A stretch of DNA of 64,000 nt from Dermanyssus gallinae. Its lineage: Eukaryota > Arthropoda > Arachnida > Mesostigmata > Dermanyssidae. Each line of letters starts with the position of its first letter. Position 1 is the first letter of the stretch. Both the position numbers and the translations under genes were made by a program. The notes beneath the pieces are model-generated. The model searched no databases. It was not told the DNA's origin and saw only the letters and a list, made by a program, of their open reading frames with translations. This document shows, one piece after another, positions 33,101-44,025 of this stretch. The stretch spans positions 1-64,000 of the forward strand of contig QVRM01002390.1 of NCBI GenBank assembly GCA_003439945.1, in the 5' to 3' direction.

Positions 33101-33700
33101 GTGGGCTCATAGTAGCACGGAATCAATTGCCTTCTGTAACTCGGTCTTGTCTTTGTCGTCCGTGGACTTCAACGTATACCTTTAGGTCGTCATCATAGAG
33201 CCTGTAAATCACGTCGAGCTTGCCAAGGACGAGTTTAGGGTCTTGAGCAAAAATTGCATTCGCGAGCGACCCTAGGCAAGAGCCTTACGGGACTTCAGAG
33301 GGAACTGGAGCAGTACCAGACATAGCACTTTTTACCCTGACCTTAAAGCTCCTATCAGTGAGATAGACTTGGCACTAATTTCGAATCCTAGGTCCGATGC
33401 CTAGGAATTCCATCTTGCTTAGCAAAATTTGATGGTTAACCCGATCAAAAACACGCAAAAACTCAAAGTAAACAATGTGGAACGGAAGTCCGTGATTTCG
33501 CGCCAGAGCCCATTCATCAATGCCCCTTAGTGAACCCGTGTTGCTGATTGTTGGTTGGAGGATAATAAATTATAGATGCAATTAGCAGCGTATTTTTTTT
33601 CATACAAAACAGTAATTTTCAGCAGTTGCTCTAGGGCCCTTCTTGTGCACAGATGCGACAATGAATTCACAGAAAACGGTGGGGACTCGCCATCTTCGAA
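33101..33700 (-). pseudogene. CR1/Jockey-like LINE palm fragment
   Basis: FDRVNHQILLSKMEFLGIG (motif A region), FKVRVKSAMSGTAPVPSEVP followed by a stop and GSCLGS (motif B, Gln codon now a stop), and RLYDDDLKVYVEV (motif C with Ala changed to Asp). It ends exactly where the R1-type C-terminus begins. Confidence 0.8.
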
Positions 33701-33845
33701 GGACCGAGTGAAAATTCATACAAGCTAGAAACTCGGCCAGTTCCTTGAATATTATTTATTTTGGCTTATTAACACCAGGTTGGGTAAATTTATAAAGATA
33801 TACATCAATACAACTGCTGCTTCCTTCATGCTCATGTCTTCTTTT

Positions 33846-34022
33846 GTCTTGCTAGTTCAGCTCTTGACTGAACTGCTGAACATGCTGCGGCGTGGTATCT
33901 ATCGCACTGGCTAAAGCACCTCGTGCACCTGCAATACTCCTGAGGTTCGTGAAATTCTTTCGTGCTGCATAACACGTGATGAAACCCGTGGACTGCAAAC
34001 GCCGTAGTTAAATGTCTGCTCT
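33846..34022 (-). repeat. Dispersed repeat with Cys/His-rich reading frame, copy 2
   Basis: Same repeat as 23466-23645. The 97-codon minus-strand frame reads VHGFHHVLCSTKEF and YCRCTRCFSQCDRYHAAAC; the differences from copy 1 leave the cysteines and the frame intact. The upstream part CRRCNGHKKNAYKSF is not shared. Confidence 0.6.
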
Positions 34023-34189
34023 TAATTATCCTACGCAGTTGAAATATTTGGAATGACTTATATGCGTTTTTTTTGTGTCCGTTACATCGCCTGCAAAAAT
34101 AAGCCTTGCGCGTAATATTCACCATGGGAATCCATGCGTTATAAATACGTAGATATATGGATTCTGCCTTAACCTCTGCAAATAGAGAT

Positions 34190-34800
34190 GTCTGTCGTAA
34201 CTGAAATCAAACGAATCTTAATGGGACTTCATCCCTACCTGCTCAGTCTTTCCCATTCGACATCCACTATGAACACAAGGGGATCACACACACACAACTT
34301 CTCATCTTGTCTGCAGCTTCATGTAACCAATCTGGTTTCTCAATATCAAATCTCGGTGCCACATATTGGAACAAGCTCCCCCCAGATGTGCGCGCAATCT
34401 TTCCTCTGACAATATTTAAACAAAGTGCGAAGCAAAACTATTTAGGTACCTTACCATAATATAAGCCGAACACGATAAAAATCATAATGACAGTAAATAC
34501 AATTATAAGAAAATATGCAATATAAACAATCCATACTAGCCTTTGATGGCTATCTTTCTATTTATCTAGTGACAGTAGGACACTTATATCTCTTAGTCAA
34601 TTCAAAAACACTGCGAGAACTCACTATCTAACCTTACTTGCGTCTGACTAAACCTTAATTATGTAAGCATGTACACAATCCATAGGCATAAAATCTTACT
34701 GTAACTTGTACATATGCTTCGCACTAGCCTGTGGCTATATGAAGTTGTAACACAAATGAGAAACTACAATTAAGTATCAATAAATAGTCATACCATATCA
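34190..34800 (+). mobile_element. Two joined LINE 3' ends
   Basis: First tail: YWNKLPPDVRAIFPLTIFKQ and SAKQNYLGTLP stop (about 34360-34460), the 'WN.LP..I......FK..L..YL' end of CR1/L2-type proteins, plus its UTR. Second tail from about 34568: RTLISLSQFKNTARTHYLTL LASD then stop and a UTR ending in AATAAATAGTCATACCATATC. The same two tails recur, in different arrangement, at 60391-60720 and 61090-61300. Confidence 0.75.
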
Positions 34801-35875
34801 TATCAACAAAAAGAAAGACGGCCAACAAAAAGGCAAACACATATTCAGTGTTTCAGTTTGTTAGCAGCTTTTTATACAAACAGGACTTATCTGATCGCGG
34901 CAGCAAACTCTTCGTGGTATTGCTAACTTAGTACGACAAGAGACATTGGACGCCGCTTAACTGAGTAAGAACGCTGATAATCTGGGGTTTACTAAGATAA
35001 ACAGACAAGTCTCACAAAAATCATAATTTATGTTTATTTCACTCCAATTGAATATAACATAAAGTTCAAAACGGTTTCTTGATAATGCTTTATCTTCTTC
35101 ACGCTTCTGGCGAGAGAAGTAGTGCACGATTTTTGATCCATTGCATGGTACTGGGTACACCTCGGCAGCCAATTCCCACAAAAATACTACTGTCCAACGC
35201 ATACCGTACACTCCGGTCATCAGTGTCAACGAACAAAGCTGGCCGCTCTACAACACACGAATGGGCACACGTGACACGACTTCCTCCACACAGCTGGTAT
35301 CGACCTTGTCTTATTTAATAGCATTGCTACGGGCAACTGGATGACGGTGACAACCAATTGCCTTCTAGCTAAGTACCTGGCTACGGTCGCACTACTGAAC
35401 CAGGGTATGGCGTCAGCCAAGGAAGCTATCTTCTTGCAAATAAAATCATTCTTGATCGCGCGTGAGGATACTTAAGTTGTGGCAGCGGTACCAGCTTCGT
35501 GTTAGCTCTGCTTTCCAAAGCGATCACACGCTGCAGCATCGACCACAGGCGGGCGGCACCCTACCACGTATCAAATTAGTCGAGGGTCACATCTAACCCT
35601 CTTTTGCATGGTGACTAAGTATGTCAACGATAGGCAGACTAACTGGACAGTCTTAATTCTGTTTGTCAAGCCCGCCTTAAACACCGCAAGCTGAAAACGC
35701 ATGCTTTTATCATGATCATTATTATCATTATACCATCATTTTCACCTATTTACAATAAGTTACAACATGGTTTATATTCTAAGATTCAGAGACTTTGTCT
35801 GTTTGTTCCAGTAGAAGCTCCAATGTTTCTTAATGATAGCGTTGTCTGGTTGACGTGTGACAGAGTAAGCAAGTT
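34801..35875. other. No recognisable feature
   Basis: Short open frames only. Confidence 0.35.
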
Positions 35876-36059
35876 GTCGAGCCCGGCGGCGTGGTGCATT
35901 CACCTGCGCCTTGCGACCTGAGGAGACGCATAGGTGCAAAGGTTCGAGCTCCACCGTTACATATTTGTATTTATGGGGGTCCGTCTATGAAGCAATGCGA
36001 AAAGCAGTCCCATGGACGTTAAATCTTGGCTGAGAGTCAGCCCAGAAAGTATTTTGGTA
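35876..36059 (+). mobile_element. tRNA-derived SINE, copy 3, with target duplication
   Basis: Starts GTCGAGCCCGGCGGCG and ends AAAGTATTTTGGT. AGAGTAAGCAAGTT (35862-35875) and AGAGTAAGGAAGTT (36060-36073) flank it, a 14-base duplication with one mismatch. The B box has one change (GGTTCGAGCTC). Confidence 0.92.
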
Positions 36060-36427
36060 GAGTAAGGAAGTTAGATGTGTTACCCCTTGTAGATATGGGT
36101 GTTGCTGATGTTGCCAAACCATGAGAATTTGAATGTACTCCAATGAACATACGCTTAATTTCAACTATGGGAGAGTATTCTATAAGTTTTAGGAACGATA
36201 GAATGCTTATATCTTTGTATGGCGGTTACATTAAGTCTATAAATCCAGAGCTGTTCTCAGTGCTTATTTTGGAGTCGATAAAGCGACCCGATAAGACGTA
36301 TCTGTGCCAAAGCCATAAACTTTTACAGCGTAAGGCAGGTGACTATGAATGTAGGCAAAATAAATTTTATCAAGCAGTTCTGGCAAAGAATTCGTCGAGC
36401 CTTATATTGAGCTGCATTACTGTCTGT

Positions 36428-37790
36428 CTACTGATATTTTTTACTTATACGTGTGACAAGAGCTTCAAATATCAGTTTCTCGTCCGGCGTAACGCCTAGA
36501 AACTTCGTTTCCTTTAGAAGCGAGAGAGCTATGCTGTCGCACTGGAATCGGAGGGGATTAATCGTAACGGAACCCCGCGGCGAACAGAGTTGTGTCAAAC
36601 CTGTTTTCCTCCAATTCATATAAAAAAACGTTACTCCTGAGGATAATCCTCCGGAGGATCATGAGGATAACCTCTAAACATCCTCGCGAATCATAGTCTC
36701 AACCTCAATTGGGAATTCTCAACGAATAGAACGGTGGTATCGTTCGCACACAATGTCAACTTTGCATATTTTGTCACGCTAAATATGTTGTTATTAAGAA
36801 TGTTAAAGAGGGTTGGACAACCTATACTGCCCCGAGCTACTCCAACCGATATATTCTTCACATCAGCGAGTGCATTGCCCACCTGAACCGACTTTCCTAT
36901 TCGGCATAACGACCGCAGCCAAGACAATCAATTTTGGATCGAAAATCAAGCCGACGCTGACTTAGGTCGTTAAACATCTCAAAGTGTTCGTTCAAATGTT
37001 CATATATAGCTTATTTGATAATCTTGGATATTGCAGGGCCTGTAATCTTCCTTGCTTAGACTGTCGCCGTCTTCAAACAGTGACACAACGCGATACAATA
37101 TGAGGGTCGTGGGGTAGACCCCTCGAGTGTCGATAGATTAACTATGAATGCCACTGCGTCAGCACAATATCTCAAGATTTGAGAGGGTATGTGACTTTCT
37201 TCCACAGAGCATATTTGACCCACTTCAGCAGGTAATGCACTCGTTCAACAAGGACCGGCCGAGGCAAAAATCGCTCATATGGGTCAGGTATGGCTATTTG
37301 TGCATCGTAAGCGGCCGAGCAATTGGCGTCGACCGTTACGCAAGTTGCATAATAGTCATTAGGGATGTTAGAAAGTCGTACACAGTCTGTGACTATCTCA
37401 TCATCAATCTTCAGTCTGATACACTTTTTTCCTGGCCACCTCCCATGGCTGTATGGCTTCCCATGGGCATCGCCTCACCTGTATTCTGTTGTGAACAGTC
37501 TTTCCATTGGCTTCGAGCCCAAACTTTCTTGAAAACGAGACAATTCTGTTTCTCAGTCTAACCTACGCTTGACGCCTGCGGGCGTTAAGAGGGTCACTGC
37601 GAGACGCCGTATAGGCTGCATCCTTCTCCTTTATTATTTCAAGCAGCTCTGCACCACGGCTTACGTGGCTGACCATTGTTTAACTTTCAGCCTAATTTCT
37701 CTTTTACCCCTAGTCATGGCCGCCATTACTCTCTTGTTAAAGCATGCAAACGTCTCGTCTGCATCCGAGATATCTTCTAATTCGTTCTAG
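36428..37790 (-). pseudogene. LINE RT remnant (CR1/Jockey-like)
   Basis: Frames in order: DISDADETFACFNKRVMAAM, ALWKKVTYPL, LFEDGDSLSKEDYRPC, then NALADVKNISVGVARGSIGC and PTLFNILNNN (motif B), YAKLTLCANDTTVLF (motif C, ADD changed to AND) and LKETKFLGVTPDEKL (thumb). It is heavily broken and the palm Asp is lost. Confidence 0.75.
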
Positions 37791-38260
37791 TTAGCTATTG
37801 CAAGTTCTGCCAATATTTGGTCGTAATTGTACTTTTATGTCATAGAGGAAGGCCGATCTATTCTTTTAGAGACTACAGATATAAACAGTTGCGTGGTGGT
37901 CCGAGAATATAGTTGAGAGCTCCAGATGCGAGTAGCGACAACGTCTGCACGTTAGTATAGATGTGATCGATACAAATGGAAAGGTTATATTCGGTTCCTT
38001 TACGTATTGGGGTTGCCACGAAGAAAGTGGACATTGAGGATCACACTAGCCAAGCAGATGGTGGTGGTGAGTGTGTCTCGTATAGAAGAAACGTATAGTA
38101 GAACAATAGGATCCCACGAATATGATGAGGCGTGGTGACCGCACTCAGCCTGCTCGCCGATATGATTGCGCGGCCGTAGCGGTCGGACACCGCGAGTGCA
38201 GACACTTCGCCGACACACATGACAACGTGTGTACGTCGGACGGTAGTGTGTGCACAGGCT

Positions 38261-38433
38261 CTTGAGCCCGCTAGCGTAGTGCATTCGCGTGCGCCTCGCG
38301 ACGGGAGGAGACACAAAGGTGCACGGGTTAAAGCCCCACCGTTGCACATTTGTATTTATGGGGGTCCGTCTTACGAAGCAATGCGAAAGCAGTCCCGTGG
38401 ACGTTAAATGTTGCCGGAGGGTCAGCCCAAAAG
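38261..38433 (+). mobile_element. tRNA-derived SINE, copy 4
   Basis: GAGCCCGCTAGCGTAGTG, GTGCACGGGTTAAAGCCCCA (damaged B box) and TTTGTATTTATGGGGGTCCG. The 3' part ends GGGTCAGCCCAAAAG as in copy 1, which marks these two as one subfamily. No clear target duplication is seen. Confidence 0.88.
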
Positions 38434-39449
38434 TTGGGCTCACCGTCGACTGGTCGTGACGAGGCGCGATGATTGTCATCCCGGTGGCAGAAGAACAAAG
38501 GAAGAAAATGGGACAAATAGCGAAGAGAAATATAGCAAATGGCGAGCAAGGACGATAACTTCGATCCCTGCCAACTTACAAGTTCAGTTCGAAATTCGTC
38601 GAGTGTTGTTAGTTAGCTACAAGCATTATAACCGTCCACTAAACTCTTGGCGCATGCTCCCGGGACACTTTTTGCGGGAGCTTCGAGAGCTCAGAGCGGT
38701 ACAAACTGTCGCCGTGTTGTTTTCCTTGCTGAATGCCGACGACACTGATTTCGTTGATTGTTACTTGCCCCTTAAATGATTTCTCCCTTTTGTATATCAC
38801 ATACGCGCCTGAATGTTTTTGACTTCCGTCACGTTTGCCGTTGAAGACCTAATATGTTTTGCGGCATGCCCATCGCGTGTAGCTGTGTCGGCTTTCCCTG
38901 CGCCTTTTAGGGGTACACAACACAAAAGTATTCTCGACACCGACGGATGTTAACTTCTTAACAGTCTTTATTGAACACTTACTAGTTAAATGAGAACAAA
39001 CACGACATTAATTTTTGCTTCTAGCAAACCCAGCGACCGCCAACGATTTTGAACAAGTCGAGTAGAAAAACGACATCTCACTCATCATTTAGCGCCTAGC
39101 AGCGATAAATACACGCTGTTCGATTTGCACCGAACAACCCTTTCTATCTATGTGACACTTTGGCGGTCGCACCCTGTATATATATAAATTTTAACAAAGA
39201 AATGGTGCCTCGAAATAGCATGTGTTGTGTGTCCTGTGCTTCTTGTACTAGCAATATCTTGCTAGTAGAAGAATTACTTCCACTCAGCCCGTCGACGGTC
39301 TGTATAAATAATATACATAAATTCATTGACCACACACTGAATTGTTGTTGTCCTGATATCAATTGGTAACTACTATAATCGCAGCGACGGAATATCTTGA
39401 CCGAACTAGCGACTTTTTAAACCAAACCATTTCCAAGTAATATCCAGGT
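38434..39449. other. No gene; one transposon-like end
   Basis: At about 39165-39180 the sequence GCACCCTGTATATATA repeats the right end of the CAGGGTG/TA transposon family, but the remaining sequence does not match the other copies. Nothing else is recognised. Confidence 0.35.
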
Positions 39450-39455
39450 TTTATT
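39450..39455 (-). terminator. Candidate poly(A) signal of UTP20
   Basis: AATAAA on the minus strand, about 240 bases past the last proposed stop. No experimental support. Confidence 0.4.
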
Positions 39456-39692
39456 ATACAGATTGTACAACGGTTCAGCTAAATAGTGTTCTAAATATAA
39501 TTTTCTTACTTAGAGTTAACATACATAAAAGTATTTAATTGTAACAAAAAACTTATATCTTGGTTTTATACATAGTACGTATATACAAAGAATGAATCAA
39601 AATAACCTCATTAGAACCTATCCGTTCTAGACGTGGCAACCTGTACGGCTACAAAAGTCGCCTAGTTATTACGCCTAAGTCACGCCAGCTAT

Positions 39693-40728
39693 CTACATAT
39701 TATCTGCTTCTCTGTTGACTCTAACCACCTCATCGCCCTCGGCTCTCGATTTTTTCGTGGGAATTTTTCCCCTTGCGGTATCCAAGTTGCGTTTTCGATT
39801 AGCCTTATCGAGCTTTTTGCGTCGCTTCCTTTCTCTCAAGATTTTGCTGGGGATCAAGCATTCTTTCCACGGCGCGGACTCTGCCTTCGACGGGCCTTTA
39901 GACGGGCCAGTTCGGTCAGTTGGTGTGCGTAACCTTCTTGATACTGGTCAAAGCCCATCCCGCGCCGAATCACATGCTGAAACCTCCTTAACCAACTGCG
40001 AGAAGCCTTGTTCTGCAAGCATTCGGTAAGTGGGTGCTCTCGTCACTGAACAACCACTAAATATTTCTAAATAAACAAAGCTACGATACACAATGCACAC
40101 ATCATTCTAGAAAAATGGCTTTAATAGAAGCAAAAGGAATGCATTACCTAGTAATTCATAGTACAGTGTCATTTGACATAATCTGGTCGTCAGCCACGGC
40201 GGCGTGCTTCTAGTAGAGGTAGTGGGCTAATCATATTGTTGTATAATGGAGTGTCGTAGTTTGATCTCTGTTTGGACCAAACATGTCACTCATAAAACGT
40301 GTCATTGATAGTCAGTCTTTGCTGACTTTTCGTGACATCCACCTTGCTTCCACAAGGACTGTTGGGGAGACCTCTAGATATATGAACATGTCCGCTTATG
40401 CTGCCTGCTCTAAGCGCTACTCATATAAAAAGTTGCTATGCGTATTTAGGCATACATGTCAAGCAAATAATAGCCCTGCATCAGACAGACACAGGTATAT
40501 TACATCTTCGAAAAACATAAGAGGTAATGTGCAGTAACACTTTTTAAATACTGCATTGTTGCATGACCCGCAATGTTTTACAATCATAAAATAATATATA
40601 CCTTTATGTTCCACGGAACTTTCAAGATCGCGAACGAGTGGCCGCAGGAAATTTCGGCTATAGCGCTGCAAAACTTCGCGAGGACATTCGAGTGACAGCG
40701 CTGCGAGCAGTTTATACAGGCATATTCG
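39693..40728 (-). CDS. UTP20: UTP20 exon 23 and terminal exon 24, frame broken
   Basis: Exon 23 (40602-40728): RICLYKLLAALSLECPREVL and FLRPLVRDLES. Exon 24 (39693-40012) begins EQGFSQLVKEV in phase, but family-like sequence then continues in other frames: GFDQYQEGYAHQLTELARLK, next AVERMLDPQQNLERKEATQK, last RKKLDKANRKRNLDTARGK to a stop at 39693-39695. Each switch fits one extra base. The Lys/Arg-rich tail is normal for the family. Exact exon end and stop are uncertain. Confidence 0.65.
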
Positions 40729-43700
40729 CTGCAACAGCAACCACATAATTTACATACATAAAATTGTGCGATTAGTTAGGTGTAATGTGATCAGTCCGTG
40801 ATATACTTGTAAACGGCTTGTAACGTCTATACTCTTCGAGTGTGCAAAGTAATGTCACCTACTAATAATATAATGATTGGACATCAGGTATACCTCTCAA
40901 CGTCAGATAAGCCAATGTTTGAACTCGCAGGTTCGAGACTTCCAAGGCGTCCCTATAAAAAGGTGGTGTATATAAAGATATTTTCTATATATATATCTTG
41001 TCAGGCTGCCTCGTCATATATTTCAAATTAGCTGCTAGAGATTTTTGGAAATAAAATGAAACAAGAAGCCTGCTGAAAATACCTTCTCAAAGTTGGGATT
41101 CTCGACGATTCCCTCCTAGGAGGCGCAGTTCCCTCTCAATCTTAAAGATGAACCAGCCTAGGGTGCGGTGTTTCGCCTCGGCGCCGGTGCGATCGCACTC
41201 ATCCTCTTCAGGCTCTGCTTGTAACTGCTCGTCTTCAATGTCTAAGCCGGATTCGTCGACTAGGCCGCTGCCATTGCACGTCGTTGCACTAGGCTTTTTC
41301 TGATCACCGCATTCCAGATAAAGAAGAACCTATAGATGAAGATCGCACAGAAAATATGCGTACGTAATAATATCACGTATTTAAATAAACAAAGAATCCT
41401 TGAACAGTTCCAATAACAGTTAAAGTAGCAACATTTGCCTGTCCGCCACGTACGCTCAAACCAAATGCCTGACATTTGGGGACTGCCTTAGCATTAGTCC
41501 CGTCTGGAAAAGTCAAACGTCGCAAATATTTACCTAAGGATTATATATAGATAGAGAGAGGAAGGGGGATCGAAGAAGATTATTATTTTGTGCTAACCTT
41601 TCCAATAAAAAGTAGATTTTTCACAAGTTGCTCGAGAAGTTCCTCTGGAACCTGCCGACTCTGAAATTGCTCGAGAAACGCGACGGCCAACGAGTCGATG
41701 AGAGATCTGCCACCGCAAAGCAGCCAGTCTGAGTGCGTTGGTTCTTCCGCAACGGGCGGTTCCAGCAGTAGAATCTTCTCTGCCAGCCCACGTGGCTCAT
41801 ATCGAACAAACAGTAGGCCAAAGAGCTGTGCGACCGCGACTCGCACCCACGAATGCGGATATAGCAAATACGCTTGGCATGACGACATCAGGGAGGAACA
41901 AAGAGCCCTATGGGTAGCCGACTCGGATTCGAACAGACGCACATGCGAGAGGATCTTAACGCAAGTATTGAGCACGAGGTAGATAAGACGATCCTGCTGG
42001 CGTTCCTCGGCTTCGGGCTCGGCCTTCTCCTGGTATTACGCAGTATTGTTGTACAAAATTGTTATACATATATTTTTAATGGGTCGTTTATGGACATACT
42101 AGCCAATTTTGTTAATTTCCGATTGCTTATTCTTATGAGGGGCGTCTCGCAATAATTTACGTTAACCCCAACTTAAGTCATTCAACGACAATCACAAGAT
42201 GTGCTGCTGGTACAATCATTAGTACAAAGTAATAGTTAGATTTTAAATGCAACATACTGCGGTAAGTAAACGGATTGATTGTAGTAGCATTACGTCAAGA
42301 AATGCATCATCCTAACCTGTTGATCAACGTCCTCCGACTTGCGCTGTATGAGCTCAATAAGAAAACCCATCAGATCATCCACTCGGGAAGCAAATTTATC
42401 CTTCTCCACTTCAGCAAAACATCCAATTACTTGAGCCCCCAGGTATTGCTTCTGCACCTTAGACGAATCTTGAAGCCACTTTCTGGCAAGGACATATAAC
42501 GATGTTCGGGTGTTGTCGTTTAGCTTCTCAAGTAACGCCTTAAGACATCCGTAGCACATTTTTCGCAATGTAGTAGAGGCGTCGTTAACAAGACTGGCTG
42601 ACAACGGCACGAAGAAGATCAGCGCCGATTTCGCCAATAGGTTCTGCGAAGGCAAGCGGAGTGGAATTAAGACAATCTGTCAGCTTCTCGTACGTGAATT
42701 TCTCGCATATATATCGAATCGGTTACATAATTTCGTAGCATCGACCCATTATGCGTCGTATTGCAGCATATCATTTACGTACAGATTGTCGTGGTGAACG
42801 TATGCGACATTAATCACAGGTGCACAGATTCATACACTTTATATGAAGAACATTTATAATTCATACATACCTCTGGATAGAGTTTAATTATTTGGTAGAC
42901 CATTTCAGCGGCACTCTGCCGACCTTCCTCAATGGCGTACTCTAACTGCCCGAGGTAAAATGCGACACATTTTTCGCGCAATTTTGGCCCGATCGGATAG
43001 TCGAATAAGTACTTCTGGTAGACTTGTCTCGCCTGGTTTCGCATCGCTGTCATCTGCTCCTGGATCGACATTTCGGCCACTAGAATATTCCATTCATGAC
43101 GGCAATTTTACAATAATGATTATTAGCACTTCTTACAATCATGGTTATTGCACTTACGGAGAAATAATACAAAAAACAAGTTATTATATACGTTTCCGTA
43201 ACGAGCAAGCATATATAAGTAGTTTATGCAAATGCTCAACGGGGTAACTGACCTTTCTTCATGAGCGTGTGGAGCTCTGGTAGATTAACTCCCCTGTCGA
43301 TGATTGCGGCGAGGAGGGAAAAAGGCGACGCCTTGCCGTTCAACATCGCAGACGTCCGTCTCGACATACATGAGCAGTAGTTTGTACTGTTCCTCACTCA
43401 AATCGACATCCTTTACTTCATTAAGAATGCAGCGAATCGTCTGCAAAAATCATACACGACACATGTCTCATTCTAAATTTAGGCAGAAAGAGATTTTTGT
43501 CGTGAACATGCGTTATCACCAGAATGTAGTAGGCACAAGATGTCCCCTGCTGAGAACGTCTTAGCATAGCGTAGTCATCGATCAACTAACTGTCATCGAT
43601 AAAACTAACGTTTTCAAACACATATCCACAAATCAACAGTTAAGTGGCCCGGACACGATCCTTAAGTAAATAAACGATAGTCAGATATCGCCGGAACATT

Positions 43701-43990
43701 TTCACCTACTTTAAAAGCAGCGATCAGCATGTCGTAGTTGAGTCCACTCTTCTGAGTTGTGCCCAGGTACTTGTGAATAATTGACATCGTCGTATTAATG
43801 ATTGTCTGAAGATGCGCTTTAAATGAAGGCAGTGGATAATGCAGCAGCTGCTGAAGTACAACCATCGTTAGCGTCGTTACTTTCACGTAAGAACAGCGCT
43901 GCAGACGACTTAAAGGCGCCACGAACGGATCCAGCATTTCCAATGACCTGCACAGACCGACAGAAAGCAAAATGCGAGAGAGAGGTTACC

Positions 43991-44025
<35 letters not shown>

